Assembly (NCBI GenBank): GCA_032622095.1
Contig: CP136068.1
Span: forward strand, 50,214,443-50,278,442
Reading direction: 5' to 3'
Length of the DNA: 64,000 nt
Source: Siphonodentalium dalli
Lineage: Eukaryota; Mollusca; Scaphopoda; Gadilida; Siphonodentaliidae
Shown here: in pieces, positions 1 through 11,229 of the stretch
Position numbering within the stretch: the stretch's first letter is position 1
Layout: the number at the start of each line of letters is the position of its first letter
Notes under the pieces: model-generated
What the model was told of the DNA's origin: nothing
The model's database searches: none
What the model saw: only the letters and a program-made list of their open reading frames with translations
Position numbers and translations under genes: made by a program

Positions 1-60
1 TCGCATATATAAGAGAATGCATTGGCACAGGGTTTTCGCAAATTTCAGAAAGCTCCAGCA
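1..60 (+). mobile_element. Truncated right end of a hairpin-core (piggyBac-like) element
   Basis: The first bases repeat the hairpin arm (CGCATATATAAGAGAATGCA) seen at about 4.50, 42.3, 62.9 and 63.8 kb. The following bases resemble the right end of the 4314-4567 element, including 'ctccag', but the closing AAGGGTTAA is not preserved. The element is cut by the window edge and lies just downstream of exon 104-262 of a minus-strand gene. Confidence 0.6.
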
Positions 61-103
61 ATGCACCTTAATAAGTGATCCACTGGGGCTCCTGTATGCT
101 TAC

Positions 104-262
104 CGTGACATGGATTCTCTTCGTGTTTAATAGAACGGTCTCTACTGTGGCTGTCATGAACGTTCTGAGGTTGGAAATCTCCTGTTCACCGTAACCACGG
201 ACACGCTCCTGAATGTGTATCCCTGCCTCTTCAATGAACGCCATCAAGTTATGCATGTCAAT
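104..262 (-). CDS. Internal coding exon of an unrecognised gene (gene A)
   Basis: On the minus strand a good 3' splice site (taactgcctttcag) precedes 159 nt with no stop, followed by a good 5' splice site (CACG then gtaagc). The exon is 53 codons, phase 0 to 0. The peptide starts IDMHNLMAFIEEAG and ends TVLLNTKRIHVT; it looks helical and amphipathic, with no cysteine-rich or membrane segment. Upstream exons should lie at higher coordinates and downstream exons left of the window, but I could not identify a convincing upstream exon before 6 kb. I do not recognise the family. That it is coding is likely from both splice signals and the open frame; its function is unknown. Confidence 0.7.
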
Positions 263-428
263 CTGAAAGGCAGTTATTTATTACACCATATACATATGGT
301 GTACACTGCGAGGCTGTTCTGGCGATGTCAGTGGAGACATGGAGGTTTCGATTTATAGAAATGTGATTAAAAAGGTACTAGCAATTTCCGTACCGATTAG
401 ACTAACTTTGCAGGATGTATGTAATAAC

Positions 429-466
429 GACCCCGCTCGGCGCGCTTGCGCGCCAGAGCTCGGGTC
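429..466. repeat. GC-rich hairpin
   Basis: An imperfect palindrome with GACCC pairing to GGGTC outside and GGCGCGC pairing to GCGCGCC inside, around a 3-nt loop. It sits immediately left of the AAGAAA-rich element and is far more GC-rich than its surroundings. Confidence 0.5.
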
Positions 467-496
467 ATGTATAGGTAACAGGTGGGCGCGCGTACA

Positions 497-1040
497 CTGC
501 CAAAAATATTTTCTCAATTCAGGAAAAAAAAAATCTTGAAATGAGATATTATCTTGGGAGAATAGCTAGAAAAATAAGAAAAAACATATTTTCTAGGTCA
601 AGAAATGAAAGGTTGGGTAAATTTCTTGTCTGAGAAAATTTCTTGTCTGAGAAAACACAGTAATCTTAGTAAGAAAATCCTAGTAAAAAAATCTTAGTAT
701 AGATTTTTTTTCTTAATGTAGGAAAGATTGTTTTTCTCACATAAGTTTATTTTTCTTGAAATAAGATAAGTTTAAGATACTGCGATTATCTTGGGAGAAT
801 AGCTAGAAATTTAAGAAAGCTATACAATTAATCTAGAACAAGAAATTATATTTTCTATAGTTAGAAATATCGTCAAGATATTTTTTCTTAAGTGATGCCA
901 ATTTTTTCTAGAATGAGATTTTCTCAAGCAGGAAAATAAATCTAAGTAAGGAAAACAAGTTTTCTTAACTAGGAATATTTTCCCCAATTAGGAAAGATAT
1001 ATTAGAAAACAATTCTTAATTAAGAAAAACATTTAATTTT
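497..1040. mobile_element. Degenerate AAGAAA/TCTTGAAA-rich element with a CACTGCC terminus
   Basis: The left end is TA then CACTGCCAAAAATATTTTCT. The body is a degenerate mixture of TTTCTT/AAGAAA, ATCTTGAAA and 'cttgggagaatagctag' motifs that are locally self-complementary. The same terminus, inverted (TTTTTGGCAGTG then TA), closes a second such region at 15895-16200. The TA flank and CACTG start would suit a mariner-like non-autonomous element; the family assignment is inference. Confidence 0.5.
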
Positions 1041-2302
1041 AAATTAATATATAATTTCAATTGTGTTTTTAAATATACAATTGACATTTATTCTGAATAT
1101 AAAAACTTCTTTGTAAATATCATTGTTAAATGTATAATAGAGACAATAAGGGGGCTTAAAGGCACGGGAGGCCTTATAGTTGTCGAAAATATTCATATTT
1201 GTTTCAATCACCGTAAACAGAAAAACATTAAAACGCATACAGTTTTGTTCATATATACCATGACCATCGCGTAAACAGCATGCTATCATAAAGACCCACC
1301 TAAGACCTACCTAAGCAGGAGCCTGATTGTGTTACAGAAGGCAGCACAGTGTTACTGGCTAATCACACACAAATGATATAAATGCTCTTTATTCGTTCCA
1401 TATCAAAATTCAGCAACATTGAACGCTCTTTATGTTTACCATCATAATATAAACAAACACCAGGAAAGTACCTTTTTATGCTTTTGTTTACATAAGAATG
1501 GTCAAGCATATGACAATAACATACTGTTTATGCGATATTTCTTATTTGTATACGGACAAAGTCTGTCTGCATTTTAATATTCTTTCTGTTTGTGGCGGTT
1601 TTTCACAGCATACCCACCGCCAAGGCCTCCCGTACCTTTAAACTTTAAATATCAACAATTTCTCGTTACAGTTATGGGTTTCTAAAATTGCAAGTGGCCA
1701 AACAAGATACTGTGTACATTCGCAAAATGAAACTATACAAAGTACCTGTATCTTGTTCTGCCTCTTGAAATTGTATAAACCTATATACGCAACAAAAAAT
1801 ATGTTGATTGCTAATAATTACATCCCGACACATGATTTTCAATATATTTATAGAAAGAGTTACCTCAAATATGTCGGTTGCAAAAAAAATATATAACAAT
1901 TTCTGTTATTTGAGTATCCAGTTCAAACGATAGGAAAAAAAATCATCACACATGACAAAACAAGCACTGTATGTGCCTTAATAAACATCGTAACCCTGTA
2001 TTTTTAAATGCACATATTCTAGGACGGGTGATGTGTAATAAACAGAAAGACACTTGTATTAATGGATTTGTTGATACGGCACTTGTGCCATTGAGGAAAG
2101 ATAGAACTCTAGGGTGTGCTGTTCATTCCGTCATTGTGCGCTAGCACTCGTGTCATATCAACAAACCCATAAACAAAATTGTGTAATTCTGAGTATATAC
2201 AGCATGGTTTCAATAGCTGTTTCATGAATCATGCAGATTGCAGGTTTACTGTTCAGGTACTAGCCCAAGTCTTTTCGGTATGCAACAACTTGAGATATCG
2301 AA
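1041..2302. other. No gene seen
   Basis: AT-rich sequence with ACATGT-type simple repeats. I see no reading frame with matching splice signals and no clear repeat copy elsewhere in the window. Probably intron or intergenic. Confidence 0.5.
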
Positions 2303-2304
2303 TA

Positions 2305-2517
2305 CAGTAATGCCCCGAGTATAATCGACTGCTTAAACACAGTAGAATTATGGGTAACTTTTCAGGATTTAGTCGGAAATATGGCTTGTTGCCATTCATC
2401 GGAAAGCTCTCTGAGAGCTTTCCGATGAATGGCAACAAGCCATATTTCCGACTAAATCCTAAAAAGTTACCCATAATTCTGCTGTGGTTAAGGAGTTGAT
2501 TACTTAGAGCATTACTG
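2305..2517. mobile_element. Palindromic Tc1/mariner-like MITE, copy 1
   Basis: A nearly perfect fold-back: about 100-bp arms meet at 'gaaagctctctgagagctttc'. The ends are CAGTAATGC and GCATTACTG, with TA on the left flank and CA on the right. Two further copies lie at 29855-30016 and 31529-31745. CAGT termini and TA target duplications are typical of the Tc1/mariner group. It has no coding capacity. Confidence 0.75.
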
Positions 2518-3267
2518 CAGTTGAAACTGTTTTGGATCGAGTCCTGTACGGCTACTCTTCTATAACCTCTCAAGATTTTGAAGTGTTGAATGGGTCACCA
2601 TGAATCGCTCAATTAAACAATCGCAACGGTGTTGAGTGTTTTGCTTATCGCTCACTATTTACTGCTGTATATAAACAAACGATTGACTCACACAAAGTGT
2701 GTTTTGTGGATAATAACGCATTCATATGAACATTATCCTATACTATTAGTATATTCTTGGGAAACTTTTTGTAAATGTTATTTATAAATTATAACCTATA
2801 ACGAAGGCCATCCATTCCTTTAAGTTCCAAAGATATAAGGATAATCACTGCATTTTAATTGCATACCGCATCCATCGTGGTGCTGTTTTGTGTTCAAGTG
2901 ACAACCTTACCATGGTGTTGGAAATTACTGCAGTGTAATACCACAGCATTACCTGGGTAACACCACGTTAGAGATGGTCAATTACTTTAAGTATATGCAG
3001 GTTTGAAATCATCACGCTTGGGAAAGGCTGCCCTCTATGTTCCTATAAAAAAGCGTCACTTTGACCTAATCTGACGAAATACTGGTAGTGCCACAATCAA
3101 GATAACTTCAACCCACAATTCTGGGCGTAAAGTCCATTATAGAAGAGTATCGGGATGGGACTCGGTCCAAAACAGCATCAACCCAACCGATACCACAAGT
3201 TGTGGACAGGGAAAACTTGGTCTAAACAGGTACTAGTACATGCATGTATTACAAGCATTAAAGGGTA

Positions 3268-3477
3268 CACTAAATCCGGCCATTTATGAGACCATCTCCT
3301 TGTATACTCAAAAGAATATATGCAACACCTGTGTGCTCTATGAACAATGCAAACATGGTATTTATAATGATAATGAATTATTGGCTGGAGTCATAAATTC
3401 ATTTTCATTATAATTTATACCATGTTGTTTGCATATATTCTGCTGAGAATAAAAGGAGATGCTCTTAATGCTCAGTG
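3268..3477. mobile_element. TA-flanked MITE beginning CACTAAATCCGGCC, copy 1
   Basis: The left end CACTAAATCCGGCC and the subterminal 'accatctccttgtatactc' match, inverted, the right-end 'aaaaggagatg' block. Both ends are flanked by TA. The centre is a second palindrome around 'attggctggagtcat'. The same family recurs at 22172-22564 with an (AT)n expansion in its middle. Confidence 0.65.
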
Positions 3478-4139
3478 TAAAACACTGCAAATATGGAACT
3501 TAAAGAGCTTTTGTCTATCTTCTACTGGAAACAACTGTTAAATTTATTAAGACTTTATCAAGTCTTTTCACAGTATATAGTCTCCATGTTTAATAGTATA
3601 GCACTAGTACTCACTAGTATTTCCAGACTTTTTGTGATAAAAATGCGGATAAAAGTGCAGAATTCTAAATTGATGCATTAAGTTGCAGAATTTTAAATTG
3701 ATGCATTAAGTGCATGAGCGGCTTTAGAGTTCTTTGAAGTGCGGTCATGCAAAATAACATAAAAGTTTGTAAAACAAGGTACATGTACATACTATTATTA
3801 TAGCGGTATGAAGTGTCTGGAGCACCTTTGATGGATAAAAGCGAATGTATACAGGCCTTAAAATTTTGCAAGAATCAAACTATAGCATTTCTACATCAAA
3901 TCAGCTGCTTTTTACCAGACTCAAACGAAGAATCATGATTCTGACTCTCATCACACTAAAATCCCTACAAAATAATCTACTGGTGTGCAGATATTTCATT
4001 GAGTGTTTCAAATAATTTTAAAGGGACCCAAGGCACTCATAGTGAGTAAATATGCCAAACATATAACATACAACAGTTCGTAAAAACATCACCACTCAGA
4101 AAAACATGAATTCCTGATTCCTATATTAATTATTGAAAG

Positions 4140-4640
4140 TTTTCCAATAACGAAATTTCTCCTGTTGGAACCATTGCTATGTAAACAAAACTGTTACAGT
4201 GATTTGTCAACAAACATTGCTACTAGTAATCGCGTAGAAGGTTAAACATATTTTAGTCTATTAAAATATTATTTTCAGAATATTTTTCAATGCTTTGGCC
4301 ATGCAATGTTTAACCCTTTCATGATGGGAGCTGCGCTGGTACAGCATTAAAGATCATGTACCAGTGAATTCTTGTATATATGCAAGTCTCACATAGGAAG
4401 CCTCATATGTATAAGAGAATGCACTGGATTACAAGGTCAAGGTAAATATTGTTAGGCCATGTATTCTCTTATATATGTGAGGCTCCATTTTGGAGACTCG
4501 CAAATATAAGAGAATGCATTGGCGCAGGGTTTTAGCAACATTTCAAGAATCTCCAGTCATGGAAGGGTTAAGTTTTTATTAAACTTTCGCATCTTATTGG
4601 ACTTATTCAACATTGGATGGTAATGTCACTGTAACAGTGA
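4140..4640. repeat. Dispersed repeat (host of a nested insertion)
   Basis: The segment containing 'aaaactgttacagtgatttgtcaaca' is found again, twice in tandem, at 15500-15850. In this copy a TTAA-flanked element (4314-4567) interrupts it after 'ttcaatg...aatgt', while the 15.8-kb copy reads through without the insertion, giving an approximate empty site. Confidence 0.5.
4314..4567. mobile_element. piggyBac-like non-autonomous element with hairpin core
   Basis: Flanked by TTAA on both sides (4310-4313 and 4568-4571), with ends CCCTTTCATGA and TCATGGAAGGG. A TTAA target with CCC termini is the piggyBac signature. Inside is an inverted pair of the motif ATTCTCTTATATATG around a short loop, shared with elements at 42.2, 62.7 and 63.6 kb. 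Confidence 0.65.
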
Positions 4641-4809
4641 TGTTTATCATAATTGCTAGCATGCAATGACATTCTTTCATATAAATTAATTAACTCACAG
4701 AATATCGAAAGACCAGATGTGAGTATAATATAAATTTATCACCCCATTTTATGCAGGGATACAAAAAATAAAGATAACATATGTTATGCTTTAAAGTCAG
4801 CATGGACAA

Positions 4810-5189
4810 TTAAAGGTAAACAATCTGAATTGATGGTCTCCATACCATCAGATTCCAAGAACAACATTTCTTAATCGATTAAATACCAAAACATAATGCT
4901 AACTAAGTACTGTCAACTCTAGTGTAACATTTTCCAAAACATGTTATATATCAACATTTTGTTCATCGCAACTTGGTATCAAGATTAGGTCAGTCGACTC
5001 AGTCGGCTTGTTGAATATTTGCTAGGCCGGGAAATATTCAAGGCGGTGAAAAATAACATATTTCAAAAATTTATATTTTGTAACTCAGAACTTTAAAGGG
5101 TGTGTTCCTCGACTCGAATCAATTATTTTTACCCCCGAAGCCAAAGAAATAGTAATTGAGGAGCGTGAACTCGGATTATCTATCTTTAA
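4810..5189. mobile_element. TTAA-flanked AGGTACTC-family element, diverged copy
   Basis: Carries the family's landmark blocks in order: 'ttaaaggtaaacaatctg', a 'gatggtctccat' block, and near the right end CTCGACTCGAATCA, TTTTTACCCCC, AAGAAATAGTAATT and 'ctttaaa'. Better copies lie at 27.7-28.6, 46.9-47.3, 47.7-48.1, 53.0-53.4 and 57.8-58.3 kb. Confidence 0.5.
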
Positions 5190-6069
5190 ATGTGCATGTA
5201 TGGTACATGTATAAGCCACTTTAAGCTCCTTGTACAGATTACTTGGTGATACAGCAGGTTGACAAAGATAAAGGAACATTAGAATATTTTGATTCTGTTA
5301 TGGATTTTAAGGCCTGTATGTGTACATGAATCTGATTATATTGACATACTGCAATAATATGTCACTTAAAAGTTCATATCCTTCAGATAAGCTCAGAAAC
5401 AAGGCTTGAGACTGTTGTGCTTTGTGTGGAGATTTGAAACTGGTACACCTCCAAATTCTGGTCAATGTAGTATGAAATATAAAAAAGTTTATGCATACAC
5501 TGGATGCCATAGTGAACATTTTCTGAGACTCCATGAAGCATACACGTACATGTCTGTTGTAGAATTGAATTCACTAACTTCACTTGCCAAGATTTTCACC
5601 ACATAAGTCTGATAAAATGTAGAGGTCACTGATCGGTCTCCATCAAGGAAGGAATGCATACATATTTGTGTCATTTTTGCCTTTGATGAACACATTGATC
5701 GTCATTTGGTTATAAATTAAAGCCTCCCCTTCGCTGCAGTGTGCACTAGTTACCAGGTAAGCATGGTACTGGATTCAGTGCATACCGTCCGTAGGTATAC
5801 ATATGGTACATGTGTATAGCCAGGAGACCCAGGACTCACTGTCACACAGCAACAACACACATGTCATCACCATTGTCATGCATGGACGAATACCGATAAC
5901 ATCTACAGTACATGTTTACAGTACATGTATCCAGAACATGTACACCGAATAACATTTGAAATCCTTCCTCATCCAGTCTTGGACAGAATTAATAATATTG
6001 GTATTAAGGGTCACCATGCAGTGTCTGCAAGAAGCACTCTGACAGGAAACATGATTCTATGATTGGTTA
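5190..6069. other. No confident gene; possible 3' UTR near the right end
   Basis: Several overlapping short open frames on both strands at 5.3-5.7 kb have no matching splice sites and no protein-like pattern. If the exon at 6070-6136 is a real terminal exon, the sequence just left of 6070 is 3' untranslated region of gene C. Confidence 0.35.
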
Positions 6070-6136
6070 TCAGATAATCATATCAGGCCTTGAATGAAAT
6101 TTTGATGTCTCAATCCAGTCAAGCAGCTCCTCCTGT
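6070..6136 (-). CDS. Candidate terminal exon (possibly gene C)
   Basis: On the minus strand a strong 3' splice site (aatctttttttttag, with an alternative AG three bases into ACAG) opens a frame reading QEELLDWIETSKFHSRPDMI and one more residue, then stops at TGA. Phase is 2 with the first AG or 0 with the second. It lies downstream of, and on the same strand as, gene C exons. The direct join to the 10.9-kb candidate would create TGA, so an exon may be missing or the second AG is used. Confidence 0.45.
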
Positions 6137-6636
6137 CTAAAAAAAAGATTTTAATGCTTGTAATGACATCAGAAAAGAGGAATGACTGATCATATACATA
6201 TTATTAAGATACATCATCCAAATTGATAACCCGGGGGCCGAGTTATAACAGTAAATTATATCCATTCAAATGCTGCATGATGGTCAGAAACAGCTACAAA
6301 TACATGTACCGGTATCATATACCGGTGTAACAGATATCTCCTCCTGGATATATCCCCCACTCTGGATACCCCACCCCCCATGAATGACTAAAATAAAATT
6401 TCACTCTTTTGATATATGATACTTGAACAAACAAAAATAAAAAAACAAACTTAAATCTCATAAAACATTTCTTTCTGGCCATTTCAGGGTCAAACGATAT
6501 TAAATGAGTGAATTTTCTTTTAGTCATACATGGGGGAAAATGCCCAGGGTGTGCGAGTGAGATATCTGAGGACATTCGCAAATACACTCCCCCATGGAGG
6601 AAGATATCCAGACAGGAGGAGGTGACGTGTTACACC

Positions 6637-6900
6637 GGCAGAGGCGGACTGGGCCAAGAAACCTGCCCGAGAAATTAATATAATACCGGCCCATCTGTTT
6701 GGGGGGGGGGGGGGGGTGGGGGTGTCCACAGTCCACCTTGGAAAATACCAACTGCCCCCCCCCTTGAATCAGAATCAGACCAAATACATATTTTTGCATA
6801 ATTCCATTTGCACCCCCCCCCCCCCCCCTTGAATCAGATGCAGACCAAATACATGTTTTTGCATAATTCCATTAGCACCTCTGGTCTAATATCATATATA
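6637..6900. repeat. Poly-G/C tracts and a 74-bp tandem duplication with a hAT-like fragment
   Basis: Begins with CAGAGGCGGACTGGGCC, the terminus shared with the hAT-like elements at 7.3-7.6 and 9.7-9.9 kb. It is followed by runs of 16 or more G or C and two tandem copies of 'ccttgaatcagatgcagacc...tttttgcataattcc'. Open frames here are translations of homopolymers. Confidence 0.6.
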
Positions 6901-7309
6901 TTCATAAACCATGGTTCTATATATTCCCGGTATGAGACCATTCAGATATTTTTACCTGAAAAATTGCATAAAATCTAACATCTAGCGGTCTAACTCCAGA
7001 CAAATGCACACGGCTACGGACAAGAGACCAGGACACACCGGGCTGTTCATGGTTGTTCGGCCCGTGGTGAGAACATTTTGAAAACTATACAAGAAAATCT
7101 CGAATCCGATAAACTAGACTGGCATCAACTGAAGCGTTCCTATTTTCTTGTAAATTTCAATTGGGGGAGGGGTGCGTAAGAATTTGTTTGGGATTTACAG
7201 CTGGGAGTTACCGTTAAAATCTCGAGATTAATGGGATCTTTACGTGGTGTTATATGATGCCGACAAGTTCATTTAATGTCAAAATTACGATTAGCCAATT
7301 CGGCTGGTT

Positions 7310-7557
7310 AAACAACACATGTGGCGGCCCACGTCCGGAATTTTCCCGGTCTCCCGATCGGCCATGCAGTCCGCCTCTGCCCACATGTGGCGGCCCACGT
7401 CGGTTTCATTTGCGGCCCACATATACCTACCCCCCCCCCCAAACCGTAAAAAAACCCCTCGGATTCTCGCTTGATAGAAAATCACGTGGAATCAGAATTA
7501 TTCCGGCCTCCGGCCCATCGGGAAATTTCCCGGTCTCCCGATCGGCCAGTCCGCCTC
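7310..7557 (-). mobile_element. hAT-like MITE, inverted copy
   Basis: Reverse complement of 9707-9912: GGCCAGTCCGCCTCTG at its right end, the CCCGGTCTCCCGATCGG palindrome, GATTCCACGTGATTTTC and GGCGGCCCACGT at the other end. CAGAGGCGG-type termini are typical of hAT elements. This copy also has an internal duplication of the 'ggcggcccacgt' block. Confidence 0.6.
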
Positions 7558-7860
7558 TGTACACCGGTACCTGCACCAAATACTCCCAAAAACATTCCAG
7601 ATACATGTATATAGGTACCGGTATGATATCATATTGGTCTTGTAAATATCATATATTTGTAAATGTTTTAAGGCAATTTAAACAGCTTGGGGAGGGAGGG
7701 GGAGGGAAAATTTCCGGCACATATGCCGGGGTGGGTGGGTGGTCAAAGCCACCAACAAGCAGGCAGTTATCGTGTTGTATTTTGTTGCAAATCTTGAAAT
7801 CCAAGATGGCCACTGGCAGCCATGTTTTTTTGGACGAATGACCTCAAAATGACTCATTCC

Positions 7861-9622
7861 TATTTACATGTCCATGTTAACATCCATGATAAATAGTATG
7901 CACAGAAATTCATATACAGCTGTTTACAGTGAATTCCCCCCCCCGCAAATCTCTGTTTTAGTGTTAAAAGGGGGGGTGGGTGTAAAAAAAATGGTCGGAA
8001 AAAACTTCCAAAAACGGAAAAAAAAATTGGCGGTGGGGGTGGGTGGGTACAAAAAATTATCGAAAGGGAAAAAATGCCATACATGCCTGAAATTTGTTTC
8101 CGACCGCCCCCCCCCGGGGGGGGGGGGGGGGGGCGATGTGGCACCCCAAATGTCAATACAACATTTTTTGATTTTATCATCTTTACTTGAATAGGTGAGT
8201 TCACAAATACTCTATTTCCATGCATATACTAGTAAACACAATTATACATAATCATTGGGGAATTGAACAAATTATATTTTATATTGTATAATATACAAGC
8301 ATAATTATGTATACTAGAAGATAGCAGCACAAACTAGTACTTCTGCATGTCAAATATCACACATACCAGTATATACCACTTATACTGCGGATTGACTTCT
8401 TAAAAAATATTGGCCATCATATCAGGGGGGATTTCCGGGCACGTATGCCGGGGTGGATGGGTGGTTGAACTTGATGGGACCAACAAACATTTTTTTCCGC
8501 AACTAAAATGTTTTTTTCCTGCAAGTCGTTTGACTGTTTTTGCAATGAGTTTGGCTTAAAACTCATTACAATAAGAGAAATACCGGTATTTATAAAACAG
8601 AAATGACAAATTTCATGATGATCAGACAAACAGTATAGCTTGTAGCTCATGCTATGGATTGAATTTTGAATTCCAAGATGGCCACCGGCTGGTGACCGGC
8701 AGCCATGTTTTTTTGCTGAATGACCCCAAAATGAGTCGTTCCTATTTACATGTCCATGTTAACATCCATGATAAATAGTATGCACAGAAATTCATATACA
8801 GCTGTTTACAGTGAATTCCCCCCCCGCAAATCTCTGTTTTAGTGTTAAAAGGGGGGTGGGTGTAAAAAAAATGGTCGGAAAAAACTTCCAAAAACGGAAA
8901 AAAAATTGGCGGTGGGGGTGGGTGGGTACAAAAAATTATCGAAAGGGAAAAAATGCCATACATGCCTGAAATTTGTTTCCGACCGCCCCCCCCCCCCCCG
9001 GGGGGGGGGGGGGCGATGTGGCACCCCAAATGTCAATACAACATTTTTTGATTTTATCATCTTTACTTGAATAGGTGAGTTCACAAATACTCTATTTCCA
9101 TGCATATACTAGTAAACACAATTATACATAATCATTGGGGAATTGAACAAATTATATTTTATATTGTATAATATACAAGCATAATTATGTATACTAGAAG
9201 ATAGCAGCACAAACTAGTACTTCTGCATGTCAAATATCACACATACCAGTATATACCACTTATACTGCGGATTGACTTCTTAAAAAATATTGGCCATCAT
9301 ATCAGGGGGGATTTCCGGGCACGTATGCCGGGGTGGATGGGTGGTTGAACTTGATGGGACCAACAAACATTTTTTTCCGCAACTAAAATGTTTTTTTCCT
9401 GCAAGTCGTTTGACTGTTTTTGCAATGAGTTTGGCTTAAAACTCATTACAATAAGAGAAATACCGGTATTTATAAAACAGAAATGACAAATTTCATGATG
9501 ATCAGACAAACAGTATAGCTTGTAGCTCATGCTATGGATTGAATTTTGAATTCCAAGATGGCCACCGGCTGGTGACCGGCAGCCATGTTTTTTTGCTGAA
9601 TGACCCCAAAATGAGTCGTTCC
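7861..9622. repeat. 880-bp tandem duplication with poly-G/C core
   Basis: The block from 'tatttacatgtccatgttaac' at 7861 recurs at 8743 (offset 882) and again at 9623 (offset 880), where the third copy is cut short by the hAT-like element at 9707. The two full copies are nearly identical and differ mainly in homopolymer lengths. A diverged partial copy of the unit end lies at 7690-7845. Apparent 77-codon frames at 8.5 and 9.4 kb are identical only because of the duplication. Confidence 0.85.
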
Positions 9623-9706
9623 TATTTACATGTCAATGTTAACATCCATGACAAATAGTATTCACAGAAATTCATATACAGCTGTTTACAGTGAATCTCC
9701 CACACC

Positions 9707-9912
9707 CAGAGGCGGACTGGCCGATCGGGAGACCGGGAAATTTCCCGATGGGCCGGAGGCCGGAAAAATTCTGATTCCACGTGATTTTCTATCAAGCGAG
9801 AATCCGAGGGGTTTTTTTACGGTTTGGGGGGGGGGGGTATATGTGGTTGGGCGGCCCCAACCACAACTTGGGCCGCAAATGAAACTGACGTGGGCCGCCA
9901 CATGTGTTGTTT
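9707..9912 (+). mobile_element. hAT-like MITE, forward copy
   Basis: Starts CAGAGGCGGACTGGCCGATC, contains the GACCGGGAAATTTCCC self-complementary block and ends in GGGCCGCCACATGTG. It interrupts the third copy of the 880-bp tandem repeat, so it arrived after that duplication. I could not find a convincing 8-bp target duplication. Confidence 0.6.
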
Positions 9913-10599
9913 AACCTGCCGTGTATCCAATAAGATGGCACTCTTCTAAGAATATATTGATTCAGAAATTATTGCACATGTCAAATGTTTTACTTCGGAT
10001 AATGTGTACTGCCAATATATATATATATTTAGGGGGGTTGTCGGAAAACATTTGCATGTAATTTTTTTCCAAATATGTATTTTCAGACTCACAACTTCAA
10101 TTTTCTCTCATTTTATAGAATATGGATTAACCTTAATATCCAAATCATATATACATGAGTAGTACAATCCACATAAATTTTTTTTTGATAACCGCTGTCT
10201 TGGTTTACATGTGATATTGACCCCATTAACCCTCTTAATAATGCCAACTATGTCAGTGTCTACCAGTCGATTGCAGAATTCTACCCTGCAATCGCTTATC
10301 TGGCAAATTTTTACTGCAGAACTATCCAATGTATTAAACAATTTCTCCTCCAATGGTATCAGAAAACAGTTATATGCTGGACCTTGCTGGTATCTCACTC
10401 ATCTCATTTGAATCTTTTTCAAAGTCGAGGTAATGACTAGTTGTCATTTTTTAAAGTGCATACATAGCGTAGCGATCACCAATATACATGTTTGTACATG
10501 TAATGACATCGCGAGGTACAAATCTGCATTATACTGGTAGACAATGACCATTTTAGTCATAATAATCTAAACTAAGTTACCAAGAACCTTCTCGTGAAT

Positions 10600-10820
10600 T
10601 GTATGCTCCCGTGTTTTTTTCGGTTTCCGGTCAAACCGAGTTGTTGTCCGCCTGGGGTAGATTTGATTTTTCTGAGGGGGGGGGGGGCAAATGGTCAGTG
10701 GAAAAAAAATGCAGTTTTTGCTGTTTTGGGGGGGGGGGGGGGGGGTACCCAAACCGAAGAAAACAGTTCTTTCCACCCTGTGTCTGCAGTTTTTTTCCGG
10801 CCCCCCCCCCATTTTTAAGG
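10600..10820. repeat. Poly-G/C rich repeat
   Basis: G-runs at about 10675-10687 and 10725-10746 and a C-run at about 10800. They produce long proline- and glycine-rich translations in several frames that should not be read as genes. The block resembles those at 6.7 and 8.0 kb. Confidence 0.6.
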
Positions 10821-10909
10821 TCCATAAATTTGAGGATAGCGGTATTTACATGTATTGGTGACTATGTACAAATATTCATCTACATGGTAGCTATAGATTA
10901 TAAACTCAC

Positions 10910-10949
10910 CACTGGTATTTTGGCGAACAGACTTCCAGTAATATTTCAC
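10910..10949 (-). CDS. Candidate short exon (possibly gene C)
   Basis: Minus strand: 3' splice site 'atgacag', 40 nt, then a strong 5' splice site (CAGTG then gtgagt). Joined in phase to the 12.6-kb exon it reads G-EILLEVCSPKYQ and ends in phase 2. The acceptor lacks a good pyrimidine tract, and a competing acceptor lies upstream at 11095, so the structure here is unsettled. Confidence 0.35.
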
Positions 10950-11006
10950 CTGTCATTTGTTCATTGCCACGTGTCTAGCTAGACAGGACCGACGCTTAGA
11001 CTAATC

Positions 11007-11094
11007 ATGGGCGAAATCAATCTTCATATGTTGAAGATGAGAGGGCATGATGCCGCATCCACCATGGCTAAGGAATCTGGTATTTCTGTAATTG
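11007..11094. CDS. Ambiguous coding-like patch on either strand
   Basis: On the minus strand a strong 3' splice site (attttttcttcaattacag) opens frames IPDSLAMVDAASCPLIFNI-stop or NTRFLSHGGCGIMPSHLQ... ending in a stop. On the plus strand an ATG at 11007 opens MGEINLHMLKMRGHDAASTM.... The patch is richer in GC than its surroundings. The minus-strand acceptor could follow the 12.6-kb exon in phase. I cannot choose between the readings from sequence alone. Confidence 0.25.
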
Positions 11095-11229
11095 AAGAAA
11101 AAATACATGTACATGTATGCTGCATTTACATGTATGTGATATGGATGCATGTATTTTCATAATTTGCAAACATATTCAAAAACCAAGTGTAAAGTTCATT
11201 CTTCCAACAATATTAGCATTTTCGGCGAT

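Noticed and set aside
5741..5757. A possible 17-nt plus-strand micro-exon between a fine acceptor and gtaagc donor
   Set aside because: No partner exons on that strand and too short to judge.
7254..7841. A 195-codon plus-strand open frame
   Set aside because: It runs through the hAT-like MITE and poly-C/G repeats; proline-rich composition follows from the homopolymers, and the same DNA recurs inverted at 9.7 kb.
8417..9530. Two identical 77-codon minus-strand frames
   Set aside because: Identity is explained by the 880-bp tandem duplication; there are no splice signals and the frame spans non-coding repeat sequence.
10108..10411. Overlapping open frames on both strands, one reading DIDPINPLNNANYVSVYQSI
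   Set aside because: Protein-like by eye, but no acceptor AG or start codon serves the best frame and the opposite frames are also open; left out as unsupported.
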